NCBI GenBank assembly: GCA_963668245.2
Contig: OY764195.2
Coordinates: 992,001 to 1,056,000 of the forward strand
Source of the DNA: Anoxybacterium sp963668245
GTDB taxonomy: Bacteria > Bacillota > Clostridia > Peptostreptococcales > Anaerovoracaceae
Length of the DNA: 64,000 nt
Reading direction: 5' to 3'
The notes under the pieces are model-generated. The model searched no databases. It had not been told where the DNA came from and saw only the letters and a program-made list of their open reading frames with translations. Shown one piece after another: positions 50,019-58,508 of the stretch. Within the stretch, counting starts at the first letter, position 1. Each line of letters starts with the position of its first letter. The position numbers and the translations under genes are program-made.

Positions 50019-51866
50019 GTGAATAAATACGAGATTTTAAAAGAAATATATGGTTACGATACGTTTCGCGTAGGTCAGGAAGCGTTAATTGATAGTACGC
50101 TAAATCAGAAGGATGTTTTGGGAATTATGCCGACAGGTGCAGGGAAATCCATTTGTTTTCAAGTGCCAGCCTTGTCATTTGAAGGAGTATCCATTATTAT
50201 TTCGCCCCTGATTTCTCTGATGAAGGATCAGGTGATGGCTCTGGTTGGGGTTGGCGTTCGTGCGGCATATCTCAACAGCTCTTTGACCGAAGGGCAATTC
50301 AGAAAGGTCATGGAAAATGCCCGGCAGGGCATGTATAAAATAATATATGTAGCACCAGAACGGTTAATGACAGAGTCGTTCTTATCCTTGATTACTGTTT
50401 TGAACATTTCTATGGTGGCGGTTGATGAAGCCCATTGTATTTCTCAATGGGGACAGGATTTCAGACCCAGCTATTTAAAAATTGTTGATTTTATTCGAAT
50501 CTTTCCCAAAAGACCAGTCATAGCAGCGTATACGGCAACTGCTACAGAAGTGGTGAGAGATGATGTTATTGGCATCTTAGGGCTTCAAAATCCAACAGTA
50601 GTTGTCACAGGATACGACAGAGAAAACCTTTTTTTTACGGTGAAAAAACCGCAAAGAAAGATGACCGAACTACTTGAGTATCTGGAAAAGAACAGAAACA
50701 AAGTGGGGATTATCTACTGCAATACCAGAAAAACCGTAGAAGAAGTGAACGACGAACTTTTGCGAAGGGGATACCTTGCTTCAAAATATCATGCAGGCTT
50801 AACTGATTTGGAGAGAAAAGAAAATCAGGAAGATTTTATTTATGACAGAGCATCCATCATGGTTGCTACCAATGCTTTTGGTATGGGGATTGATAAATCA
50901 AATGTACGATTTGTCATTCATTTTAATATGCCAAAGGATATTGAAAGCTATTATCAGGAAGCAGGCCGTGCTGGAAGAGACGGAGAACCAGCTGAATGTA
51001 TCCTATATTACTCTGGGCAGGATGTACGAATCAATGAATTTCTCATTGATAAACAGATGGAAAAGGAAGAGCTGGATTATGAGGAGCAACAGCGTATTCG
51101 AGAAAAAGACCGAGAACGTCTCCGCAAGATGACATACTATTGCTTTAGCAATGAATGTTTGCGGGAGTATATCCTTGGTTATTTTGGTGAAAATACGAGT
51201 CATTATTGTGGCAACTGTGAAAATTGTCTGACGGAATTTGAGGAAGTCGATATGAGAGAAGATGCAGTAAGCTTTGCGAATCTTGTAAAGACTAGTGGTG
51301 AAAGGTATGGAATCAATGTGATGATTGATGCGATCCATGGAACAGACAATGCAAAGGTGAGGCAGCTTGGATTAGACAAGAATGGCTTTTTCGGTGACTT
51401 GAGAGGCAGAACAATCATAAGAATACGCCAGATGGTCAACCATCTGCTGCTAAAAAACTATTTGCAGTTGACCGTAAATGAGTATCCCGTATTGAAGCTT
51501 ACGGATGAAGGCATCAAACTGTTGCAAGACAAGAAACAACCAGAAACGATCTATATGAAATTACCAAAGGAGCAGGCAAGGACAAGCTCCAAGAAAAAAG
51601 ATTCTAAGACAAATATCCATGATGTAAAATATCCTGAGTTATTTGAGCGGCTCCGAATGAGACGGTATGAAATTGCCCAAAAGGAGCATAAACCGCCTTA
51701 TATTATTTTTTCGGACAAATCCCTAAAGGAAATGAGCATCAGTCTGCCCATTACAGAAAATCAAATGCTTGAAATCAATGGGGTAGGGGCAGTAAAGCTG
51801 GAAAAATACGGATCAGAATTTTTAACCATAATTCAAGCATTTGTGAAGGAAAAAGGAATGAACTAA
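50019..51866 (+). CDS. recQ: ATP-dependent DNA helicase RecQ
   Basis: 615 residues. The SF2 helicase core has Walker A MPTGAGKS, DEAH box VDEAHCISQWGQDFRPSY, AYTATAT and motif VI YYQEAGRAGRDG. The RQC zinc-binding/winged-helix region (cysteines in MTYYCFSNECLREYILGYFGE..YCGNCENC) and a C-terminal HRDC domain (about 535-610) complete the three-part RecQ layout of E. coli. It unwinds 3'-5' in recombination and fork repair. GTG 50019 is chosen because GGAGG lies six bases upstream; a TTG three bases earlier is also in frame. Confidence 0.94.
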   Translation: MNKYEILKEIYGYDTFRVGQEALIDSTLNQKDVLGIMPTGAGKSICFQVPALSFEGVSIIISPLISLMKDQVMALVGVGVRAAYLNSSLTEGQFRKVMENARQGMYKIIYVAPERLMTESFLSLITVLNISMVAVDEAHCISQWGQDFRPSYLKIVDFIRIFPKRPVIAAYTATATEVVRDDVIGILGLQNPTVVVTGYDRENLFFTVKKPQRKMTELLEYLEKNRNKVGIIYCNTRKTVEEVNDELLRRGYLASKYHAGLTDLERKENQEDFIYDRASIMVATNAFGMGIDKSNVRFVIHFNMPKDIESYYQEAGRAGRDGEPAECILYYSGQDVRINEFLIDKQMEKEELDYEEQQRIREKDRERLRKMTYYCFSNECLREYILGYFGENTSHYCGNCENCLTEFEEVDMREDAVSFANLVKTSGERYGINVMIDAIHGTDNAKVRQLGLDKNGFFGDLRGRTIIRIRQMVNHLLLKNYLQLTVNEYPVLKLTDEGIKLLQDKKQPETIYMKLPKEQARTSSKKKDSKTNIHDVKYPELFERLRMRRYEIAQKEHKPPYIIFSDKSLKEMSISLPITENQMLEINGVGAVKLEKYGSEFLTIIQAFVKEKGMN

Positions 51867-52017
51867 GTCAAAAAGTGGCACAGCAAGGAGCCAATAACTG
51901 TGTCAATCTGGATCGTGGGACAATTTGGAATATGAGTTGTTTCATATAATTATAATCCCAAATGACGCAAATCAAAGCAGAATCCTTTGGCGCATCGGTG
52001 GATTGGAAGGGGATAAG

Positions 52018-52209
52018 ATGGGAAAAAAATGTAGTCATTGCGGGTTTGAGCCACAATTTGACAATGGGTATGAACGCTGTCCAAAATGTTTTCAGTTATA
52101 TGAAATCAATGATTCTTGCACGATGTGCAAGGTATGTCTTGGGTGTATGCTGAATAAAATGAAGACAAATGAGAATAAGCGTACAGATTTGACTGAGAAT
52201 AATGAGTAG
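52018..52209 (+). CDS. Small zinc-ribbon protein
   Basis: 63 residues (MGKKCSHCGFEPQFDNGYERCPKCFQLYEIND..) with four CxxC pairs (CSHC, CPKC, CTMC-KVC and CLGC region), suggesting two zinc-ribbon sites, and a polar tail. GGAAGGGGATAAG precedes ATG 52018. A longer in-frame version from 51925 has no ribosome site. No function can be inferred. It stands between recQ and the convergent kinase gene. Confidence 0.6.
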   Translation: MGKKCSHCGFEPQFDNGYERCPKCFQLYEINDSCTMCKVCLGCMLNKMKTNENKRTDLTENNE

Positions 52210-52252
52210 CAGAAGATACTTCAAATACCTAGAAAGGTTTTCATTTTGATAT

Positions 52253-53527
52253 TTAAATTGGAATAAGCACATTTAAGATAAAAAGGTTTTCCTCCACGGA
52301 GAAAGAATAATAGCCTTTATATTTATCAACTAGTATGGCAATACTTTTTGCACCATATCCATGGCCTTCCTTATTTGTTTGGGGCAGGCCATTTTTTATT
52401 TCGATTTCTTTGCCATAATATGTATTGGATAATACGATTAATAAATTTTTCTTTTGTAATTTACAATTTAGAATGATTTCCCTTGAACGGTGAGAATCTT
52501 CTTTTAAAGTTGAATTGATTGCATTTTCAAGGCCATTGGAAAGCAAGGTACAAATATCGGTACTTGGGATTGATAGGAACTCGGGTACCTTAGCCTTAAC
52601 TTGAAAGGATATGTTTTCGTTTTCTGCTCTTCGAGCATAGGCTGACAAAACCAAATTGATGACTGAATTTTCGCAGTATTGAATGGGTACAATTTGATCG
52701 ATGTCATTTTTTGTTTGCTTAATATAATCCAGGGCCGATTCTGGCGCATTGTTTTCGATAAAAGAATAAATTAATGACAGGTGATGGCGCATGTCATGTC
52801 GATAAATGGCAGTTTGCTGTTGAATTTGCTGTAGGGCAGTAATTTCCTTCATTGCACGTTCTGACTGGGTTTCCAGCATTGCATGAGTGAATTCTAAGTT
52901 GTTTCTCTTTTCGGTTTCGTTATTGTAAACTACTACAAATAAAATATAAAATAATGAAAGCACCGATGGAAAAAACTCTACGACGATTCTTGCACCGGAG
53001 TACAAAAATTCTGTATAAACCGTGGTTGTATAGTCAAATATATAATAAATAAGTGGAAATGAACCGAAAATATAGAGTGAATTTTTCGAATATGAGATTA
53101 CTTGGTGAACAGATTTGGCAATATATAGTTTAATCAGAAAGAGCATGACGATAAAACCTAAGCTATCCCCAAGAAAGAATGCCATGGAATGATCCCAATA
53201 ATAATGCAAGGCAATGCCAAGCCAGTTCGGTGGTTGACAGCAAAGATAAGCAGTTAGAACGCTAACCAAGGCAATGGAAAAGCTCTTCTTAAAATAAACA
53301 ATCAAGAGGATAACCATTGGAAGGTGAGTCATAAGCGGATAGAGTTTGGTAGCTCCAGAATATCCAACAAAAGAGTAGATTCTAGACTGGATGAAAAAAA
53401 TAATCAAAATAGTAGCGGCAAGGATGAGCCGATTTTTTTTTGTTTTTTCATAACCAGCAAAGTCCATAGTAATGACGACACCATAAGTCAATACGAAAAT
53501 GTAGGATAGAAAATTATATATTTGCAC
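52253..53527 (-). CDS. AgrC-like GHKL sensor histidine kinase (orphan)
   Basis: 424 residues. Residues 1-195 form about six membrane helices with short loops, as in peptide-sensing AgrC/ComD-type kinases. The dimerisation helix holds the phospho-acceptor in IYRHDMRHHLSLIYSFIE (His near 265). The ATPase has the N-box SNGLENAINST, then LSNTYYGKEIEIKNGLPQTNKEGHGYGAKSIAILVDKYKG, the GHKL-type G box. Usually such kinases pair with a LytTR response regulator and often a small pheromone gene. Neither is adjacent here, and the divergent gene is a sigma-54 activator with no receiver domain. Partner and signal are therefore unknown. Confidence 0.85.
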   Translation of the reverse strand: MQIYNFLSYIFVLTYGVVITMDFAGYEKTKKNRLILAATILIIFFIQSRIYSFVGYSGATKLYPLMTHLPMVILLIVYFKKSFSIALVSVLTAYLCCQPPNWLGIALHYYWDHSMAFFLGDSLGFIVMLFLIKLYIAKSVHQVISYSKNSLYIFGSFPLIYYIFDYTTTVYTEFLYSGARIVVEFFPSVLSLFYILFVVVYNNETEKRNNLEFTHAMLETQSERAMKEITALQQIQQQTAIYRHDMRHHLSLIYSFIENNAPESALDYIKQTKNDIDQIVPIQYCENSVINLVLSAYARRAENENISFQVKAKVPEFLSIPSTDICTLLSNGLENAINSTLKEDSHRSREIILNCKLQKKNLLIVLSNTYYGKEIEIKNGLPQTNKEGHGYGAKSIAILVDKYKGYYSFSVEENLFILNVLIPI

Positions 53528-53759
53528 GGATACGACACTCCTTTGTTATAGTGGGGGTTATTGTTATAGCTACTTTTGAGAATCATATGCTTCAGTACTA
53601 TTACAAAATTGTACCCCATATTCTAACACGGGCGATATTCCTTTTCAATTAATATCTGAGAAAGGCATAGGCACATCTACAGCAATTTGACAATAAGTGG
53701 GATTCCATTTATCATAAGAACAAAGACGATATTGCTTTCTTTTGCGAGAGGATAGTGAA

Positions 53760-55112
53760 ATGGAATACACCAATCTTGAGCTTATCTTAGACCATCTACC
53801 AGGAGCTATGGTGATTGATATGCAAGGAAGGATTCTGTATATCAACAAGCAGTGTGCCACTTATATTGGCACAGATTGTAATTCCGCCCTTGGCAGACAC
53901 GTTCTTGATGTATTTCCTGGTACGAAAATGATTGAGTCACTTGGATTTGAAAAACCAGGAATTGTATTTTATCATTCTTTTGGAGTAGGCATCAGCGTAG
54001 AAGTACCGATTTATAAGAACGGAACAAAAATTGGACTGATGGAATATGATGTGGTTCAGGATTCAGCGGTCCTGTATGAATTGGCTGATGATTATACCAA
54101 TTTTTTGGATCAGGAATTAAAGTATCTGAAAAAAGAAATCAATGAACTGCGCAGTACAAAGTACTCAATTAATAATCTGATTGGGTCTTCCGATTCAATC
54201 ATGAGGATGAAAGAAACTATTATTTTAGCAGCAAAAACCAACTCTACTGTAATGATTTGTGGTGAAACGGGTACAGGAAAAGAATTGGTTGCCCATTCTA
54301 TTCATAGTCTTAGCAAAAGAGGGAAAAATAGTTTTGTGAAAGTTAATGCTGCTAGTATTCCTGAAAATTTAGTGGAATCGGAGCTTTTTGGGTATGAAGG
54401 CGGTACTTTTACTGGGGCAAACACAAAGGGGAAAAAAGGAAAATTTGAACTGGCTGATAAAGGGACTTTGTTTATTGACGAAATTAACCAAATGCCACTT
54501 GCAGTTCAACCCAAGTTGTTAAGAGCGCTTCAAGAAAACGAAGTAGAGAGAATCGGCAGTGCAGAAAGTATTCCTGTGGATACGCGTATCATTGTAACGA
54601 CAAATCAGGACTTGGGAAATCTTGTGAAGGAAGGAAAATTTCGTGAAGATTTGTTTTATCGATTGCATGTAATTGAGATTAAAGTCCCGTCGCTGAGAGA
54701 ACGAAAAGAAGATATTCCATTGCTTGTGAAATATTTTGTTGATTGTTATAACAAGACAATGGGGAAAAGTATAAAGCATATCGATGAAAAGATTTTTGAA
54801 GTTTTTTCTCAATACAATTGGCCAGGCAATATCAGGCAGCTTCAAAATATGATTGAAAGAGGCGTCAATTTTGCTATAGATGATCAATTGCGGCTGGAAG
54901 ACTTAGATTTATATGCTGAAATGAAATCACAAGAGCTTGGAAGAGCGCTTGAATCAAAAAATCCCATTAAGGAAGCGAGAAATGAAGCGGAAAGAAAATT
55001 AATCAAGGATGTTCTTCTTGAATTTAGCAACAATAAAACAAAAGCAGCAGAGCATTTGGGAATTTCAAGACCGCTTTTATATCAAAAAATGGCAAGGCTC
55101 GGTATCAAATAG
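53760..55112 (+). CDS. Sigma-54-dependent transcriptional activator with PAS domain
   Basis: 450 residues: PAS sensory domain (about 5-110; LILDHLPGAMVIDMQGRILYINKQCATYIG), AAA+ domain (about 140-370) with Walker A GETGTGKE, sigma-54-contacting loop GTFTGA (consensus GAFTGA, second position changed), Walker B GTLFIDEINQMP, and Fis-type HTH (AAEHLGISRPLLYQKMARLGI) at the C-terminus. No receiver domain, so activity is probably set by a ligand at the PAS domain. ATG 53760 follows GAGAGGATAGTG; an in-frame TTG at 53742 is unlikely. The -24/-12 promoter and inverted repeat just downstream make the next two genes its natural target. Confidence 0.92.
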   Translation: MEYTNLELILDHLPGAMVIDMQGRILYINKQCATYIGTDCNSALGRHVLDVFPGTKMIESLGFEKPGIVFYHSFGVGISVEVPIYKNGTKIGLMEYDVVQDSAVLYELADDYTNFLDQELKYLKKEINELRSTKYSINNLIGSSDSIMRMKETIILAAKTNSTVMICGETGTGKELVAHSIHSLSKRGKNSFVKVNAASIPENLVESELFGYEGGTFTGANTKGKKGKFELADKGTLFIDEINQMPLAVQPKLLRALQENEVERIGSAESIPVDTRIIVTTNQDLGNLVKEGKFREDLFYRLHVIEIKVPSLRERKEDIPLLVKYFVDCYNKTMGKSIKHIDEKIFEVFSQYNWPGNIRQLQNMIERGVNFAIDDQLRLEDLDLYAEMKSQELGRALESKNPIKEARNEAERKLIKDVLLEFSNNKTKAAEHLGISRPLLYQKMARLGIK

Positions 55113-55193
55113 TTTGATGTAATTATAAACGGACAGTGTGAGCATATAATAACAGACAATGAAATGGTCGGAGAATCCAATGGTTCGAACAAT

Positions 55194-55219
55194 TAGGTGT
55201 CAGTGCAAACTGACACCTA
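55194..55219. promoter_or_regulatory. Probable upstream activator sequence for the sigma-54 regulator
   Basis: TAGGTGTCAGT-GCAA-ACTGACACCTA is a perfect 11-bp inverted repeat about 60-85 bases upstream of the -24 element, a normal distance for a Fis-HTH activator site. No T-run follows, so a terminator for the regulator gene is less likely although not excluded. Confidence 0.65.
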
Positions 55220-55279
55220 GTTTGATTTTGGGCGGGAAGAGAGCAAGCATATTTGTTGAAAAATCAAGAAAAAAAGGAT

Positions 55280-55295
55280 TGGCATGCAATTTGCT
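55280..55295 (+). promoter_or_regulatory. Sigma-54 (-24/-12) promoter
   Basis: TGGCATG-CAAT-TTGCT matches the consensus TGGCAYG-N4-TTGCW at every fixed position (GG at 55281-55282, GC at 55293-55294). It lies 58 bases before the NhaC-type gene. Confidence 0.85.
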
Positions 55296-55352
55296 CTAAA
55301 AGATACCATAACAATTAATCTTCTAGTTCAGTATATGTAGGAGGAAAAGTGA

Positions 55353-56711
55353 ATGGAAACGACTTATGGAATTCTTAGTCTAGTCCCGGTACTTGTGGTT
55401 ATCGTAACGGCAATTGTTACAAGGCGAACGGTGGAACCCTTGATTCTTGGTGCTTTGGTGGGGTATGGAATTTTATACAAGGGAGGATTTTTTACGGCAT
55501 TTCTCTATGGTTTTTCCGATACTGTAGCAGAGAATGCATGGTACATTTTAGTATTTGGATTTTTTGGAATGGTAATTATACTTTTGGAAAAGTCTGGTGG
55601 GGCACTAGGATTTGGCGATTTGGGCTCGAAAATATGTAAGACAAGAGGAATGACCATTCTGATTACATGGATTCTTGGAATTATTGTTTTTATTGATGAT
55701 TACCTAAACAATTTAGGTGTAGGCACAGCAATGAGAACCATCGGAGACCGGAATAAAGTTGCTCGAGAATTTCTTGCATATGTCATCAATTCCACTGGAG
55801 CTTGCGTTTGCGTATTAGTACCAATGTCATCTTGGGCAATTTTTATGATGGGGATTTACGATAATGTGGGAGTTTTTGGAGCAGACGGGACTTCGTATTC
55901 GGCATATTTGGGAACAATTCCATATATGGTTTATGCATGGATTGCCATCGTTTTAGTCCCTCTGTTCGGTTTTAAAATTGTTCCAACTTGGGGAGAGATG
56001 AAAAAAGCATGGATTCGTGCAGAAAATGGAGATGTATATTCTGAATTTTATCATCAACAAAATGAAATTGATATGGAAGGATATTCAGAAATCAAAAAAT
56101 CCAGTCCGCTTAATTTCTTTATTCCAATGGCAGCTTTAATTGGAGTGACCCTTTTCACAAGTGATATTTTAATCGGAATGGCAATTGGATTTGTTGCGTG
56201 TCTTGTCCTTTATGTACCACAGAAGCTGATGACACTGAGTCAATTCTGCAATCATGCGGTAGAAGGATTTAAAAGCATGGTGTTAGTAACCGCTATTGTT
56301 ATTGCGGCTTTTGTTTTGCAAAAAGCAAACAATGACCTTGGTCTAACAGAGTTTGTAATTTCAGTGGCGGAACCTGTAATGACGCCAGCTCTTTTGCCAG
56401 TGCTATCCTTTATCATCTGTGCATTTATTGCTATGTGTACAGGCAGCTTTTGGGGAACGATGGCTATTGCATCACCAATTTTGATTCCACTGGGGATTAC
56501 ATTAGAAGTGAATCCGTTACTTGTGGGAGGAACGATTATTTCAGCAGGCGCCTTTGGAAGCCACGCATGTTTCTATGGTGATGCAGTCACCCTTGCATCT
56601 GCTGTAACTGGAATTTCAAATAATGAATATATGAGAAAAGTGCTCCCACTTCTTGTTTTGCCTACAGGGCTTGCAATCGTTGGATATTTAATCCTTGGGT
56701 TTGCAGTATGA
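55353..56711 (+). CDS. NhaC-family Na+/H+ antiporter-like transporter
   Basis: 452 residues with about 11 membrane helices of the NhaC/COG1757 type: VPVLVVIVTAIVTRRTVEPLILGALVGYGI, IVFIDDYLNNLGVGTAMRTIGDRNKVAREFLAYVINSTGACVCVLVPMSSWAIFMMGI (conserved DDYLN and Ser-rich helix) and TGSFWGTMAIASPILIPLG..FGSHACFYGDAVTLAS. Members exchange Na+/H+ or Na+-coupled organic ions (for example malate/lactate). Being co-induced with an amidohydrolase by a PAS-sigma-54 regulator suggests import of that enzyme's substrate. AGGAGGAAAAG precedes ATG 55353. The gene overlaps the next by four bases. Confidence 0.88.
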   Translation: METTYGILSLVPVLVVIVTAIVTRRTVEPLILGALVGYGILYKGGFFTAFLYGFSDTVAENAWYILVFGFFGMVIILLEKSGGALGFGDLGSKICKTRGMTILITWILGIIVFIDDYLNNLGVGTAMRTIGDRNKVAREFLAYVINSTGACVCVLVPMSSWAIFMMGIYDNVGVFGADGTSYSAYLGTIPYMVYAWIAIVLVPLFGFKIVPTWGEMKKAWIRAENGDVYSEFYHQQNEIDMEGYSEIKKSSPLNFFIPMAALIGVTLFTSDILIGMAIGFVACLVLYVPQKLMTLSQFCNHAVEGFKSMVLVTAIVIAAFVLQKANNDLGLTEFVISVAEPVMTPALLPVLSFIICAFIAMCTGSFWGTMAIASPILIPLGITLEVNPLLVGGTIISAGAFGSHACFYGDAVTLASAVTGISNNEYMRKVLPLLVLPTGLAIVGYLILGFAV

Positions 56712-58333
56712 TGAAGATAGCAGCAGATTATTTAATCAAGAGCAATGCGATATTTGATAGCATTTTGGAAAGACCGTTTCCCGGATTTATAGCAGTCAAG
56801 GGAAAACGAATCATTGGTGTGGGAAGGGCTTTGGAGGAATATAGATTTTTAGGAAAGGACACGAAGATACTGGATTATAAAAATCAGATGGTTATGGCTG
56901 GCTTTCACGATAGCCATACACATTTACTGATGGCAGGCATGTTTCATACTTATGTCAATTTGATTGAAGCACGAACGGAAGAGGAAGCTGTACAAATGGT
57001 GAAAGAAGCAGCGGAAAAATCTGAGGAGAAAGATGGCTGGGTGATTGGATTTAGTTGGTATCATGTTTTTTGGCAAAATCGGAAGTTACCAACCAAAGCC
57101 TCCTTGGATCGATATTTTCCGGATCGGCCAGTGTTCTTAATCAATGCGGAGGCACATGGGGCGTGGGTGAATAGTAAGGCACTGGAAATCGCTGGAATCA
57201 ACGGAAATACCCCCGATCCATTTGGAGGAGAAATTCAGCGAGATGAACTGGGGAATGCAACGGGGTTTTTATATGAGTCGGCAATTGGATTAGTCGGAAG
57301 GCATGCTTTGGTTTTTAGTGATGAGCAAGAACGACAATTAATCAATGCTTATCAAGAAGGCGCAAAAAAATATGGTATTACATCTGTCAATGATGTACAA
57401 CCATATTTTCATGGCAATATGGGGAACCTGTCTGTTTATAGTGATATGGATCGGAAGAACCAACTGACCATAAGAATCCATGCTGCTCCAGATTTGCTTG
57501 GAGATCTAGATCAAGTGGAACAATGGCGCCATTGCTACACTTCAGAAAAACTAAAAGTCGAGATGCTAAAGCAATTCTTAGATGGGGTTAGCACGACACA
57601 TACGGCACTTCTTTTGGAAGACTATGCCGATGCACCACATAATAGGGGAATTTCCTTAAATGATACGGAGTCCATAAAAGAGGCAATCCCAGATGCTCAT
57701 CGACGTGGTTTTTCCGTGAAATTACACTCATGTGGTGATCAGTCGGCAAGGATGGCACTGGATTACTATGAAAACGCGATGATTCAATATGGAAGAAATC
57801 ACTGCCGCCATGCGATTGAGCATGTGGAATTGTTGTCAGATGAAGATTTACCTCGGTTTCGACAACTTGGAATTATTCCTTCGGTTCAGCCAGAACACAT
57901 TGCATTGACGCAGATTTTTTCGGAGAATCCCTATCCGGTCACTCTTGGTGTAGCCAGAGCAGAAAAAACATGGCCATTGAAAAGTCTGTATGATATGGCA
58001 GGGATACTAGCAATCGGCAGTGACTGTCCTGTGGTTGACAACAATCCATTTTTAGAAATCTATCGCGGAATCACAAGACTTCATAATGACGGAGAACCGA
58101 AGGGTGGGTGGAATCCAAACCAAAAGCTGTCTATGTATGAGATTCTTAGAAGTTATACCTATGGGTCGGCATATGGAGTAAATCGAGAACATGAATTAGG
58201 ATCAATTGAGATTGGTAAATTTGCGGATATTATTGTAATCAGTAAAAATCTCTTCGAAATAACACCCGATGAAATTCGGAACTGTCAGATTGAAATGACC
58301 ATGATGGATGGGGAAGTCATATTTAAACGATAA
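56708..58333 (+). CDS. Amidohydrolase family 3 protein (YtcJ-like)
   Basis: 541 residues of the metal-dependent amidohydrolase TIM barrel with the composite beta-sandwich at both ends. Metal-site motifs: FHDSHTHLLMAG (HxH near 70), KLHSCGDQSARMALDYYENA, HAIEHVELLSDEDLPR, and GSDCPVVDNNPFLEIYRGI (catalytic Asp near 439). The C-terminal GSIEIGKFADIIVISKNLFE is the usual closing strand set. YtcJ-like enzymes hydrolyse N-acyl, N-formyl or cyclic amide bonds; the substrate is not evident. ATGA overlap with the transporter indicates one operon under the sigma-54 promoter. Confidence 0.88.
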   Translation: MMKIAADYLIKSNAIFDSILERPFPGFIAVKGKRIIGVGRALEEYRFLGKDTKILDYKNQMVMAGFHDSHTHLLMAGMFHTYVNLIEARTEEEAVQMVKEAAEKSEEKDGWVIGFSWYHVFWQNRKLPTKASLDRYFPDRPVFLINAEAHGAWVNSKALEIAGINGNTPDPFGGEIQRDELGNATGFLYESAIGLVGRHALVFSDEQERQLINAYQEGAKKYGITSVNDVQPYFHGNMGNLSVYSDMDRKNQLTIRIHAAPDLLGDLDQVEQWRHCYTSEKLKVEMLKQFLDGVSTTHTALLLEDYADAPHNRGISLNDTESIKEAIPDAHRRGFSVKLHSCGDQSARMALDYYENAMIQYGRNHCRHAIEHVELLSDEDLPRFRQLGIIPSVQPEHIALTQIFSENPYPVTLGVARAEKTWPLKSLYDMAGILAIGSDCPVVDNNPFLEIYRGITRLHNDGEPKGGWNPNQKLSMYEILRSYTYGSAYGVNREHELGSIEIGKFADIIVISKNLFEITPDEIRNCQIEMTMMDGEVIFKR

Positions 58334-58351
58334 GGTTTGATGATATTGAGG

Positions 58352-58392
58352 GCGAGAATTCTATGGAAATTAGGATTCTTGCTTTTTATTTA
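58352..58392 (+). terminator. Terminator after the amidohydrolase gene
   Basis: GCGAGAAT ... ATTCTTGC stem (one G-U pair, 15-base loop) followed by TTTTTATTTAT. Confidence 0.7.
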
Positions 58393-58508
58393 TGAATCAT
58401 TGATCGAGGAACCCATTGTGTAAAAAAAAGATTTCAATGATATGATGAGGGTATAATACCATAACAGTAATTTTGTCGAAGATAGCACATATTGAAGGGG
58501 GAAGTGAA

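Noticed and set aside
55194..55219. A terminator for the sigma-54 activator gene
   Set aside because: The inverted repeat is perfect but no T-run follows on the plus strand, and its position relative to the -24/-12 promoter suits an activator site better.
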